From contig MSJI02000156.1 of assembly GCA_001931905.2 (NCBI GenBank), forward strand, positions 1-42,427: 42,427 bases of DNA. The letters run 5' to 3'. Of this stretch, positions 11,459-20,946 are shown piece by piece; positions within the stretch are counted from its first letter, which is position 1; every line of letters begins with the position of its first letter. The notes under the pieces were generated by a model. It made no database searches, had not been told where the DNA came from, and saw only the letters and a list, made by a program, of their open reading frames with translations. A program made the translations under genes and the position numbers. This DNA comes from Cladosporium sp. IMV 00045. Taxonomy: Eukaryota; Ascomycota; Dothideomycetes; Cladosporiales; Cladosporiaceae.

Positions 11459-11675
11459 TGCAATTGTTTTATTCTTTCTCGATAATGAAGGCGGTCCAGA
11501 AGTTCGAACGCTCTCAAGATGCTCGACCGAGCGCAGTTAAGGTTAACTAGCGGGCCGCTGCTCTGACGTAGCCCCACGCTTCGGTAGCTCGAACCCTGGC
11601 GTCAAAAAGTTCGTCTCGCCTTCAGAAAAGATGTAGAGAGGGGGAAAGGCGAAACCAACACATACCAAAGCAACA
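11459..11675. promoter_or_regulatory. Compact bidirectional promoter PRP16 / PWP1
   Basis: Only 217 bp separate the divergent start codons of PRP16 and PWP1, so the two nuclear RNA-related genes must share promoter DNA. The interval includes a GC-rich centre around 11550. No canonical TATA box is evident, as expected for housekeeping genes. Confidence 0.6.
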
Positions 11676-13322
11676 ATGGCTTCCATGATCACAGCCACCG
11701 CTTGGGTGCCGCGCGGTCACGCTGCGGCACACCCGACCAAATATGAGTTTGACGAGGAGGAATATGAGCGCATCTCTAAGCTCGCCAAAATGGAACTTGA
11801 GGATGCGCAAGAGGATTTGGAGGAAGCGAGACAAGCACTGGAGCAGCCCGGTGAGGGCTCTGGCGCTGCGAAGTCAGATGCCTCAAAATCCAAGAAGGAA
11901 GAAAAAGATGAGGACGACCAGCTGGACGAGGACGACGATTTGAAAGAATACGACATGGAGCACTACGACGACGATGAGGAAGACGATGAAGTTGGAAGTC
12001 AAGACGGCGAGGACGGAGGTCTGTTTGGAAATGTGAAATCTCTCGCCTACCATGCCGACAACAAGGACGACCCTTACATCACATTACAAGAGAACGACGC
12101 ATCCGACGACGAGGAGAGAGAGGAGCTGCAGATCATGCCAACAGACAACATGGTTCTGGCTGCGAGAGTGGAGGATGAAGTCGCACATCTGGAGGTCTAT
12201 GTGTACGAAGACAACCAGGACAACCTTTACGTTCACCACGATGTTATGCTTCCCGCTATTCCTCTCTGCGTCGAGTGGGTGAGCGCTCGCCCCAACGAGG
12301 CCGGCGCAAGAGGCAACTTCGCGGCTGTCGGTACGATGGACCCGGATATTGAGCTCTGGGACTTGGACGTCGTCGACAGCATGTACCCCGCGACGGTCCT
12401 TGGTCAGAGCTCGCAGCCAACCCTGCCTTCTCTGCCCGAAAAGAAGAAAAAGAAGAACAAAAGCAAGAAGGCCAACGACGCATACCACGTCGACGCCATC
12501 CTCTCGCTCGCAGGCAACAGGCAACACTCCAACCTCCTGGCCAGTGCCTCCGCCGATAAGACCGTCAAGCTGTGGGATCTGAACACCTGCACCGCCGCCC
12601 AATCCTACTCCCACCACACCGACAAAGTCTGCGCCCTCTCATGGCACCCCACGCAAGCCTCCGTCCTCCTCTCCGGCTCCTACGACCGCACCATCGTAGC
12701 GGCGGACATGCGCGCGCCCGACGCCAAGGTCCCCCGCTGGGGCGTGGAGAGCGACGTCGAGCAGGTCAAGTGGGACCCGCTGAACGAGCACATCTTCTAC
12801 GTCAGCACGGAGAACGGCATCCTGCACTGCTACGACACGCGCCAGCTGCCCGCGACGCCCGAAGACTCCAAGCCCACCTGGAGGCTGCAGGCGCACGAGA
12901 AGAGTCTGAGCTCTTTCTCCGTCAACCCCGTCGTCCCCGGCATGATCGCCACGGGCAGCACCGACCGCACCGTCAAGCTGTGGAGCATCACCGACGGCGC
13001 GGGGCCCAGCCTCGTCGCCTCGCGCGACTTGAGCGTTGGTAAGGTCTTCTCTGCCAACTTCGGTCCTGACCCTGAGATTGCGTTCCGCCTCGCGGTCGCT
13101 GGTAGCAAAGGCTCTGTGCAGGTCTGGGACACCAGCACCAACAGGGCTGTCAGGGAGAACTTCGCCACCCGCGCTGCTCTGCCTGCTGCGGATGCGGATG
13201 TCAAGGATAGGCTTGTGGGTTTGGCGCCGGATAATGAGGAGGAAGAAGAGGAGCAGGAGGCGGCTGAGGCGGCGCAGGCTGGCGCCAATGGTGCTGAGTG
13301 GGAGAGTATGGATGAGGATTAG
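11676..13322 (+). CDS. PWP1: Periodic tryptophan protein 1 (PWP1), WD40 ribosome-biogenesis factor, 548 aa
   Basis: Begins MASMITATAWVPRG, the conserved PWP1 N-terminus, with acidic and coiled-coil-like segments at residues 25-120 (long Asp/Glu runs). Several WD40 repeats follow, including ADKTVKLWDLNT, YDRTIVAADMRAP, TDRTVKLWSITDG and SKGSVQVWDTST, and then an acidic tail. A lysine run, KKKKKNKSKK, sits near residue 255. PWP1 is a nucleolar WD protein in rRNA transcription and 60S assembly. One exon, ATG preceded by CAACA. Codon third positions become strongly GC-rich after about 12,250, as in neighbouring core genes. Confidence 0.93.
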   Translation: MASMITATAWVPRGHAAAHPTKYEFDEEEYERISKLAKMELEDAQEDLEEARQALEQPGEGSGAAKSDASKSKKEEKDEDDQLDEDDDLKEYDMEHYDDDEEDDEVGSQDGEDGGLFGNVKSLAYHADNKDDPYITLQENDASDDEEREELQIMPTDNMVLAARVEDEVAHLEVYVYEDNQDNLYVHHDVMLPAIPLCVEWVSARPNEAGARGNFAAVGTMDPDIELWDLDVVDSMYPATVLGQSSQPTLPSLPEKKKKKNKSKKANDAYHVDAILSLAGNRQHSNLLASASADKTVKLWDLNTCTAAQSYSHHTDKVCALSWHPTQASVLLSGSYDRTIVAADMRAPDAKVPRWGVESDVEQVKWDPLNEHIFYVSTENGILHCYDTRQLPATPEDSKPTWRLQAHEKSLSSFSVNPVVPGMIATGSTDRTVKLWSITDGAGPSLVASRDLSVGKVFSANFGPDPEIAFRLAVAGSKGSVQVWDTSTNRAVRENFATRAALPAADADVKDRLVGLAPDNEEEEEEQEAAEAAQAGANGAEWESMDED

Positions 13323-14064
13323 ATTTTGTGGTTCGATGTTTTTTGATGGCTCATAGATTAATGCCAAAAACAGCGTTTGATGCGTTTCACTCATCTTTTC
13401 TGATCACTTCCACTCTTCCTACGTCGCAAGGTCCATGTCTGTTGGCTCTCAGCATTGGGTACACAATCCAAGCTCAAGGAAGACTATGTTAGCTGGCAGT
13501 TGGTGACCAAGTGGGAGCAGGAGACAAGGTAGATAGAACAGCCGTCTTTCGGACCCACGAACCATTGACCCCGTATCAGATTCGGACCTGGAGAGGAGGT
13601 GTGTTGATGCCGCATGAGCTGTTGTCCTACGGCCTTGTCCTGTCACCCTCATGTGGACGTACTAGAATGTATAGAATGTATATACATGTACTTATCCCAT
13701 ACATGTACAAATGCATGTGCTCGTGTACACTGTCGCCGTGCTACGTCATTGTATATCTGTAGTCTCACGCACGAAGATATACCATCACCTCGTGATCCGA
13801 GGCAATAGGTTCTACAGCACGAGGTTTGCAGACTGTTAGACCGCGCGAGTGGCCTGCCGTGAGCGACTTGAACATTAACATCCACGCGCTTGCGCAAGAA
13901 CGGAGCCAGCTTCTCCAATACCACAACGAGACACAAGGTTGGTGCAAATCATCCATTGCTTCTCCGCATATGTACAGATATCTTTACCACAGCCGCTTCT
14001 TCGCACGCTGTATGCCAATAACAAAAACGCCGTATTTCCACACCTTGATCCTGTCTTTCCCTGT
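13323..14064. other. Convergent intergenic region after PWP1
   Basis: A 742-bp gap between the 3' ends of PWP1 and the small minus-strand gene. It holds short imperfect repeats of the TATAGAATGTA/TACATGTAC type near 13,665-13,710. Open frames here lack domain signals and overlap on both strands. Presumably 3' untranslated regions. Confidence 0.5.
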
Positions 14065-14503
14065 CTACGAGGATCCCTCGTTCGCCGCCTTCTGCGCCGC
14101 CTCGTGTTCCTTGATTTGCCTTGACCAGTATCTTGAAGGCGCGAACCTGTCGGGCTGAAGTTTCGCATGTGTTAGTATGCTTTCGTGGGAGAGCAATCCT
14201 CCAATGTGGTCTTCCAATGACCCGGCTCACACGTACCTCGGGCATCTTGTACCTGTGCTCTCTCTCCGCGCTCAAGTTCCACGCCATAGCGGTGATGCCG
14301 AACACGACACCGAGCATGATGGCGGTGTTTGCGCGCCAGTTCTTGGGCTGGGCGTACCAACCACCGGCGGGGGACCAGATGTGCTTGGGGTACCTTTACG
14401 TCGCGAGATGGTCAGCCATTGGGGAAGTTTTGCTGCTCGTCCGGGAGAATTGCACGTACGGGACCTTGGCTCCGCCACCCATGAGTGCTTGTGTGGGCTT
14501 CAT
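14065..14503 (-). CDS. Small single-pass (probably mitochondrial) protein, 96 aa, 3 exons
   Basis: Exons on the minus strand are 14503-14460, 14393-14237 and 14154-14065, with introns of 66 and 82 nt. All junctions are GT-AG, and the total is exactly 97 codons including TAG. The protein starts MKPTQALMGGGAKVPYPKH and continues with a WSPAGGWYAQPKNWRANT stretch. One hydrophobic helix follows (about residues 40-58: AIMLGVVFGITAMAW), then a basic/charged tail with RFAPSRYWSRQIKEHE. Small proteins of this form are conserved in filamentous ascomycetes and resemble accessory subunits of inner-mitochondrial-membrane complexes; I cannot assign a specific subunit. It is divergent from the mitoribosomal gene MRPL3 across about 340 bp, which is compatible with a mitochondrial role. 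Exon continuity is well supported; function is inference. Confidence 0.75.
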
Positions 14504-14845
14504 TGTTGCGATGTGGTGTGTATGTGTTGTAGGTATTTGCGCCGCGAAAGCTGCCAATCACCACGCTGTATTAGTGGAGGTGAGGTTGGATGGAGGTCGA
14601 AGCGGGCAAGCCGCGGGAGTGACTAGCGCGGAAAGAGAGAAGTCGAAGTCGTGTGCTTCGAGCTTCGCAGACGCCCTGGCGAATTTGTTGCGGAGCGCTC
14701 GTCAATTGCGGAAAGGGAGAGACGCCAGACTGGACGAAATATTGATCAACCGCGACCACTCGCTACAGGAGTTTGATACAACGAGGACATCAATAATAAC
14801 AGAACGTACACGCAGCCGTTGCGTGTGCTAGGGACTTGCGACTGG
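14504..14845. promoter_or_regulatory. Divergent promoter region between the 96-aa gene and MRPL3
   Basis: The 342 bp between the two divergent ATGs. No TATA box and no separate gene are seen. The plus-strand open frame 14121-14831 is antisense to the 96-residue gene and has no domain. Confidence 0.5.
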
Positions 14846-16261
14846 ATGGAGGCTCTGATGCAGCGCATACACCTGGAGAGATGGGCCGGTCATATTCACA
14901 CGCCACGGAATCCCCGGTTACCCTGCAAAGAGGCGGCGAGGATTGAGCAGAGGAGGATCTCGGCGAGAGGATACCAGGTGCAGCAGCAATGGGCGCAGAG
15001 GAGGGCATACACCGTGTCGGCGAGGAGGATGGAGGAGATGCAGCAGGCCAATGAGGCGGACGTCCCATTGAAGGACGCACAGCAGGCTCCCATCAAACAG
15101 AAATCAACGTTGCCTAAAACGAGGATGTACAACACCAGCCTGGTGACGCCCTCTACTGCTCGCGCTGCACACTCGGCGAAGCTGGCGGCCTTGCACGCTA
15201 GACTGTCGCTGCCATCGAAACTTCCCCTGCAGACCCTCGCGAGATGTCTGATAGACTCTTCCGTCGACCCTAGACCTGGATACAACAATGCACCCCTAGC
15301 GCTGCTCGGCCAGGACCTTCTGGGATACTACACCTCCGAACACCTTCTCTGCCACTACCCCCGCCTTCCCATGCCCGTCCTCTTCGCCGCACAGTACGCC
15401 TACGTCGGTCCCTCAACCCTGGGAGCGCTGCGCTCAGAGTGGGGTGTGGAAGTCGTAGCCGCACCCGGCCAGGAAGTCGACCCAGGTCTGCTTCAACTCA
15501 AGAGAGTCGCACCCGGCAACGCCCTGAGCGAAGACGGAATGACCCTTAAGAAAGACATGCCCAGTCTGCGCCGCCTGGCCACCGGCCGCCGCAACGAAGA
15601 GCACCACTACCGCCGCGGCATGTCCAGCCGCATCGTATACGACGACCAATTCGGCGACCTGCAAACCGGCATGCCCGACCCCGACGCGAAGCCCTACCCC
15701 GGCGCGCCCATGAGCTCCCGCCGCCAAGAAAGCAACACCGACGAAGTCGCCAAACAAGAAGCCGAAGAGCTCTCCCCCTCCGACGGCGTCACCGTCGAAG
15801 CCGCCAGCACATCCTTCGTGCGCGCCCTCACGGGCGCTCTGCACCTGCACGCCGGCGCCGCCGCCAGCAAGGCCTTCCACGCCGAGCACGTGCTCAGCCG
15901 CCACTTGCAGCTTCACACGCTGTTCGCTTTCACGCACCCGACGCGCGACCTGTCGCGCCTCTGTCTGCGCGAGAACTTCGAGCCGCCTGTCGCCCGCCTC
16001 ATTAGCGAGACTGGTCGTCACTCGCGCAGCCCTGTGTTCGTCGTTGGCGTTTTCAGCGGCGAGGAGAAGCTGGGTGAAGGGGCGGGTAGCAGTTTGAACG
16101 AGGCGCGCGTGCGCGCTGCCGCTGCTGCGCTGAGGAGTTGGTACCTTTACTCTCCGACGCCGGACGATATCGTCCTGCCTAGTGAGATGGAGTTGGCGGA
16201 GGTTAAGGCGAGGAAGAGCTGGAAGGCGCAAATGGTTGATGTTGGTGAGGTTATCACGTAG
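14846..16261 (+). CDS. MRPL3: Mitochondrial large-subunit ribosomal protein mL44 (MRPL3), 471 aa
   Basis: The frame is open from 14819, but the first ATG is at 14846, giving 471 residues. The N-terminus is rich in Arg, Ala and Ser with few acids, consistent with a mitochondrial presequence. An RNase III-like fold follows (about residues 110-275, with LPLQTLARCLIDSS and GQDLLGYYTSEHLLCHYPRLP), without an evident catalytic acidic signature, as in mL44. The C-terminus carries a dsRNA-binding-like segment (VFVVGVFSGEEKLGEGAGSS, then ARVRAAAAALRSWYLYSP), typical of Mrpl3/mL44. A low-complexity insertion lies around 280-340. It acts as a structural protein of the mitoribosome large subunit. One intronless frame. 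Confidence 0.88.
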   Translation: MEALMQRIHLERWAGHIHTPRNPRLPCKEAARIEQRRISARGYQVQQQWAQRRAYTVSARRMEEMQQANEADVPLKDAQQAPIKQKSTLPKTRMYNTSLVTPSTARAAHSAKLAALHARLSLPSKLPLQTLARCLIDSSVDPRPGYNNAPLALLGQDLLGYYTSEHLLCHYPRLPMPVLFAAQYAYVGPSTLGALRSEWGVEVVAAPGQEVDPGLLQLKRVAPGNALSEDGMTLKKDMPSLRRLATGRRNEEHHYRRGMSSRIVYDDQFGDLQTGMPDPDAKPYPGAPMSSRRQESNTDEVAKQEAEELSPSDGVTVEAASTSFVRALTGALHLHAGAAASKAFHAEHVLSRHLQLHTLFAFTHPTRDLSRLCLRENFEPPVARLISETGRHSRSPVFVVGVFSGEEKLGEGAGSSLNEARVRAAAAALRSWYLYSPTPDDIVLPSEMELAEVKARKSWKAQMVDVGEVIT

Positions 16262-17107
16262 ATGGTCTCTTCGTGTTGGAGAGTGGGGGAGGGTTTTCTC
16301 TGGCTAGAGCAAGAAGAGCCAGTCATGTGTTACTACTAGATGAGTGGAGCGGGCGGGTAGCAGAGCTGTACAGATACAAAATGGTGGGAGAATGGAGGGG
16401 GAGTTTTGCATGTACACACGGCTCGTTTTCGTGTGTGGATATTTGGAGCATCATCAATGTCAAAGGGCGCCTTTGAACAAATCAAAACATAGCGCGCGCG
16501 ATACTTTGCCTTTGATCGCGGGTGTATCTGTAGAATTATAGTTGCATAAAGGAAATTTCTCTGTTATTGAAACATCACGAAACATTCTGACAGCCGTGCT
16601 GTTTGGCTGATGGTGAAGGCAGATTGAGCTTGCTGGATACAAGGGTTGCTTTTCAGCGATGTAGTTCGCAAGAGCCATCAATGTCTTCTCCATCGTCCTG
16701 TTTGATGTTGGGCAAAGTATGTTGTACAAAAATTTGGTTCTCGCGTCTAGGGTATCTTGCTGCCAACTCTCTCTCCCTTACATTCCTCCCTCGCCATGAA
16801 GGTGCGAGAAAAAGCTCCCGTTTCATCGTCTAAGTTCGCGGAAAGCTCGTGTCATGGAGAGCACTCTCGCAGCATGCTGGTGATGCGCTGATGGCCTGAT
16901 GGCCTACCGCGGCGTTGTAGCCTCATGTGCTTTTTCTCCCGCATCCGTTGACCACGCATTTTCCGACATTCGCATGCCGGTCATGAGCTGCAACTTCATC
17001 TCTCCGTGCTCCCATTCTCATGTCACATTCCCTCATGCTTGACGCATATCGTTCAATAACAAGCCTAAGGCCATCAAATCAGCCCTTCCAATTATCCGTC
17101 CATCCAC
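16262..17107. other. Convergent intergenic region between MRPL3 and LSM4
   Basis: An 846-bp gap between two converging genes. There are short open frames on both strands, none with domain character. The part near 16,990-17,100 is AT/pyrimidine-rich, as expected next to the LSM4 3' end. Nothing else is supported. Confidence 0.5.
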
Positions 17108-17636
17108 TTAGTCTCCCCTCCCTCTACCCCTGCCACGTCCACCTCTAGCACCACGACCGCGGTCACCGCGTCCTCGTCCGCCTCCATGCTCGCCTCTACC
17201 GCCTCTGTGCCCACCTCTCTGCGCCTGCGCGCTCGCTTGCTGCTCTTTCACGATATCGACAATCTCGTCGGGGACGCGGAGGTATTTGACCTGCGAATCA
17301 CACAAGAATCAGCATCACAAGAATCGCGCAAGCTTGCGGTTTTTCTCCTCATGAATAAACTTACGTTGTTGCCGCGCACATAACACTCCGGAAGACGGAA
17401 GAACTTGTCGCCTTCGGGGCTGGTCTGCACGACTTCTTTGAGGGTCAAGTTCATGTAGGTGTCGCATTGTACCAGGTGGCCGTTAAGGGTTTCGCCGTTT
17501 TTCAGCTCGACGAGCATGGGGTGCCCTTGGGCGGCGGTGAGGAGGCCGAGTGGTAGCTGCATTGGGAGTGGGTGTTAATGTTTGATCGCATTGCGTTTGC
17601 TAGAGGATGGGAGAGAATGGTGTCAGTGCTTACCAT
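17108..17636 (-). CDS. LSM4: U6 snRNA-associated Sm-like protein LSm4, 125 aa, 3 exons
   Basis: Exons on the minus strand are 17636-17634 (the ATG alone), 17556-17365 and 17290-17108. The introns run 77 nt (GTAAGC...TGCAG) and 74 nt (GTAAGT...TCGCAG), and the total is 126 codons. The spliced N-terminus reads [15 protein letters not shown], which is the canonical LSm4 start. Reading straight through from the ATG at 17562 would instead give MQLPLGLL. The Sm fold is clear: Sm1 [20 protein letters not shown] and Sm2 [15 protein letters not shown]. The C-terminus is an RGG/RG-rich tail of about 35 residues, typical of LSm4, implicated in P-body assembly and arginine methylation. LSm4 belongs to the Lsm1-7 (mRNA decay) and Lsm2-8 (U6) rings. 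Confidence 0.92.
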
Positions 17637-18061
17637 GTCTAGCTGCCTGGTCCAAAGATGCTGTATAGATTGCGATTGTTCGGTGAGGTTTCCTGCGACT
17701 GTCTCGTATTGGTGACGCTGCTGCAATCGCGAGAGCTTGACGTGAGGATGCTTGGCTTCTACGCCGCTAGAACGCTGGAGTGAGGTTGAGAGTTGGTGCC
17801 TGAGGTTTTATCTTATCTGTCACATTGAATCCTTCCCAGCACAGCCCACGAGATGCCGGCCGTAGCGAATGCGACGGGGCTGAAAATGGGAGAATACTAA
17901 ACTGCTGCCTGCCCGCTTGCCGTGGCGCGCCTGGTTTCTGACTCTCTATAGTCGCCTTTTCTGGCGCTGTTGTCGTTGTTGTCGTGTCTATTCTTTCAAG
18001 TGACAGAGAGTGGTGACGATAAACTTGTGCATTCACTTCACGGAGATGAAGTGAAGTCAAC
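17637..18061. promoter_or_regulatory. Divergent region between LSM4 and the 605-aa membrane protein gene
   Basis: 425 bp between divergent ATGs. It contains a CTTCAC/GTGAAGTGAAG inverted and direct short repeat just upstream of the membrane protein start (about 18,030-18,058). No gene is supported in it. Confidence 0.45.
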
Positions 18062-20079
18062 ATGCGCTCGTTCTTGCCAATCGCAACGGCTACCGCTGCT
18101 ATCATCGCCTTCGCTTGTGCAGCCCCAACGTCCGCCAGAGATATCGACATTCTCCAGTACGGTATGTTCGACGCAATAATGCAGTAGACAACCAGTAGAT
18201 CGAGTCTTGCTGACATCTTATATCGCAGACATCCAAACTCAGCACGCTATATTCTCGTTGCCTTGTGCTAGCTGCGAGGCCCCGCAAGCTGACCTGGTAT
18301 GTCCTCCGCCACGCATGCCCTGCCAAGCCTGCATCATCCTCCCAGTTAGCCTGTATAGCATTGTCTTCTTATTTTTGTACCACTTTTATCCCATTCATCC
18401 TCAGGTACTGATTGTAGTTGCCTTATTAGATCTTTGACTTCCAGCCTGCCGCTCCTATCCCGAGGGAGGGCTGCGAGGACATTGTCGACTTGGTGCTGAA
18501 CGGTCAGCGTTTGGACTTTTGCTTCAGCAAAGGTTACCTTCAAGAGCATCTTACTGCTGGATCAAGTGTCTTGCTGGATGTATCGGACACAAACAACGAG
18601 CGTCACACTGTGAATGTCACTGCGGACGCTCAAAGCTCTCCTCGACCGGCCGGGGATGATCAGCACCACGATCTTTACACAGCAGACATTGTCCTCAAGC
18701 TAGTCTCCATTGACGACACTGTTCTGGCTCCTCCGACAGAAGTTTTCGCTCAGCTCGACGTACTCCCCGAGAGACGTTTGAGGACACTACTCTACCACCC
18801 ATCTCCTAGGCTTATTACTTTCGACAAGTACCCACAATCATTTACAACCTTTCAGCCGCGACCCAAGATGGACACCTTCGACAAGAACACTCTGCTCGAC
18901 ATCGAGGACGAGTTGGAGGTTCTCCGAATGCTAGAAGCCGACGCGGTAGCGCTTCAAGCTGAACTGGCCGCCCGAAAGCTGGCAGTCAACCAACGCTTTC
19001 AGAAGCACTTCGCCGACGTTCCTTTGAAGGAGCTTGTCGAGCATTGCGATGGCATCATTTGTGCCGCCAAACTGATTGCTGGTCGTCTCTGCGACAAAAT
19101 GGGCGTCGCTGCCGACAACCCTCCCGACTATTCCCAAATCGATTCGCACCTCCAATACATGATCACTTCTTCTGGAAAGTCAGACGATGGATCAAAGTCG
19201 TCCAAGGCTTGTACCGAGAGCGAAAAAGCCAATGGATGTGGGCAAGGTGTCTCGACGCAGTCAGAGAAGCCCAGTCACCGCGTGCCTTCTTCTTCCGAGT
19301 ATGGCACCACCGAGGGGAAGCCAAAATTCCTTCCCAAGAAAAGTCTTCACAACCCTTTGGTCATCGCTTTGGAGATTCTCGCCGGCATACTTGGTCTGTC
19401 GGCGCTGTGCGCCTTCATCCGTAGGAAGTGCATGTCAATGCGTAAGCGCGTTGAGCGAGCAGCAGACAAGGAAGAAAGACGCAATGCTCGTGCATACCGC
19501 CGAGCGGCACGACGTGCCTTGATCCGCAAACGATGGAACAACTTCATCGGCGCCATCTCCTGTTTCGGATCGCCGGAAGAGAAAAAGGTCGAAAGCTACG
19601 AAGAGAAGCGGGCCTTGATCCTACAAGACGCCTTCCTGGAGCAAGACGTCGACCTCGCTGAAAAAGGCGAAGTCATGGAAGCCGAGATCCGCGAGCTGAG
19701 AAACGCCCACGACATCGTAGCCGGCCTCATCGGTGTCGACGAACACCGATACGACCTCGCTGGCCACACCCCACCTCCACACGCATACATCCCCAACGCT
19801 CTCTCACGGAGAAGCACAGGTGGCACTCTACCTTCATACACATCCGAAAGTCTACCGGATTACACATCATCGCCAGACACCAGCAACAGAAACAGCGTGG
19901 TCGCGGACGGTTTTGTCAACTATACTCCCACGGACTCGGAATCCGAGCGCGGTGCCTCTCGCTCAACACGCAGCTCCGGCAGTAGGCAGACACGCTACAC
20001 GCCAGACAGCAGCGTTATGGCGATCTCGCCTCGGTGCAGTGCAGAGACGCTGCGGACCAGGTCCAGTGGGGACTCATGA
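18062..20079 (+). CDS. Uncharacterised type I membrane protein with signal peptide, 605 aa, 3 exons
   Basis: Exons are 18062-18161, 18229-18296 and 18430-20079, with introns of 67 and 133 nt and a total of 606 codons. The N-terminus MRSFLPIATATAAIIAFACA is a signal peptide. The luminal/extracellular part has a CASCEAP segment and further cysteines. It includes a helical, Leu/Glu-rich stretch around residues 200-255 (LDIEDELEVLRMLEADAVAL) that may form a coiled coil. A transmembrane helix lies at about 362-385 (LEILAGILGLSALCAF), followed by a strongly basic RRK...RKR stop-transfer and a cytoplasmic Arg/Glu-rich helical region. The Ser/Thr/Pro-rich tail ends in PRCSAETLRTRSSGDS. I do not recognise a named family. 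Layout suggests a cell-surface or secretory-pathway protein; function is unknown. Splice junctions are supported by frame continuity. Confidence 0.78.
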
Positions 20080-20946
20080 TACGCAACACAATACTTGTGA
20101 TTCTTTTGTTTATTGGCGCTCAGGGGTTGATCGGGATATCACGGCTATGATCGAATCGGGGATTTGACAGCGGGGATTTGACAGCCAACACACAAACTCA
20201 CACTTCAGCTTTGGCGGAGTTCGGTTTTCTTTGAAAATGGGTTTAGAGTTCCTTGGTTGAGACTACTTGAAGCTCCCTTGGTCATGCAGATGGACTGCTA
20301 CAATTTTTGTTTTGTTTGCTCTTCCTCTTTGCAATAATGTGTATAATACCTTTCTTACTACTCTGTACGAGGGATTTTGTCCAAGTTCACAGTCTTGTTC
20401 ACAGAACTTGATACATTTCTGTTCCAAGGAATATTCCATGAACCAACCACAAGGATAAGGAAATCTATACCGGGGCTTTGATTACTCCCGTGCTTGGGAC
20501 ACCAACCGGAGGAGTTCGGTTTCCGCCCTCAAGCTCCGATAGGCCTGGTACTGATAAACGTATTCGACATTTGTTTGATTTCTCCCGGGTCACGACTTAT
20601 CAACAGCACAACATTGATCACCAAGTGCACATCAAGCTGCCTGCACTATCGTGACAGTGTGGTAGGACTGCTGCTGCACAGGAACTTGTTGATGTCTCAC
20701 ACCATGCATGTCTATTTTCCTGCTCGGGTCGATTTTTACAGTCGTGCCGGGACAAGGCCATCGAGAAAACAACTCACTGTTTGGTGCCCGTGAATGGCCG
20801 CGTGCCGTCAGCCACCCTTGATCTGTGGTCTCATGTGTCATACACTGAACGTGTGGAATGGACATCTCTGCAAAGGTTGGTCGTGAATTCATTTGATCAT
20901 GTTCTCGTACGATGTATCCATGCACCTCCCACCACTGCCATTTGTT
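20080..20946. other. Intergenic, start of the accessory region
   Basis: An 867-bp AT-richer gap between converging genes. It contains a 14-bp direct duplication, GGGGATTTGACAGC, near 20,158-20,185. No gene was recognised. Confidence 0.45.

Noticed and set aside
12639..13394. 251-codon frame antisense to PWP1
   Set aside because: Shadow of high-GC3 WD40 coding sequence.
14121..14831. 236-codon plus-strand frame before MRPL3
   Set aside because: Antisense to the three-exon 96-residue gene and lacks any recognisable motif.
14819..14845. Extension of MRPL3 upstream to 14819
   Set aside because: The frame is open, but the codon at 14819 is TTG; the first ATG is at 14846.
15434..16231. 265-codon frame antisense to MRPL3
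   Set aside because: Val/Gly/Ala/Arg-rich shadow; the sense strand has mL44 features.
20158..20185. Short direct repeat GGGGATTTGACAGC as a transposon target-site duplication
   Set aside because: The copies are adjacent with no element between them; a simple local duplication.
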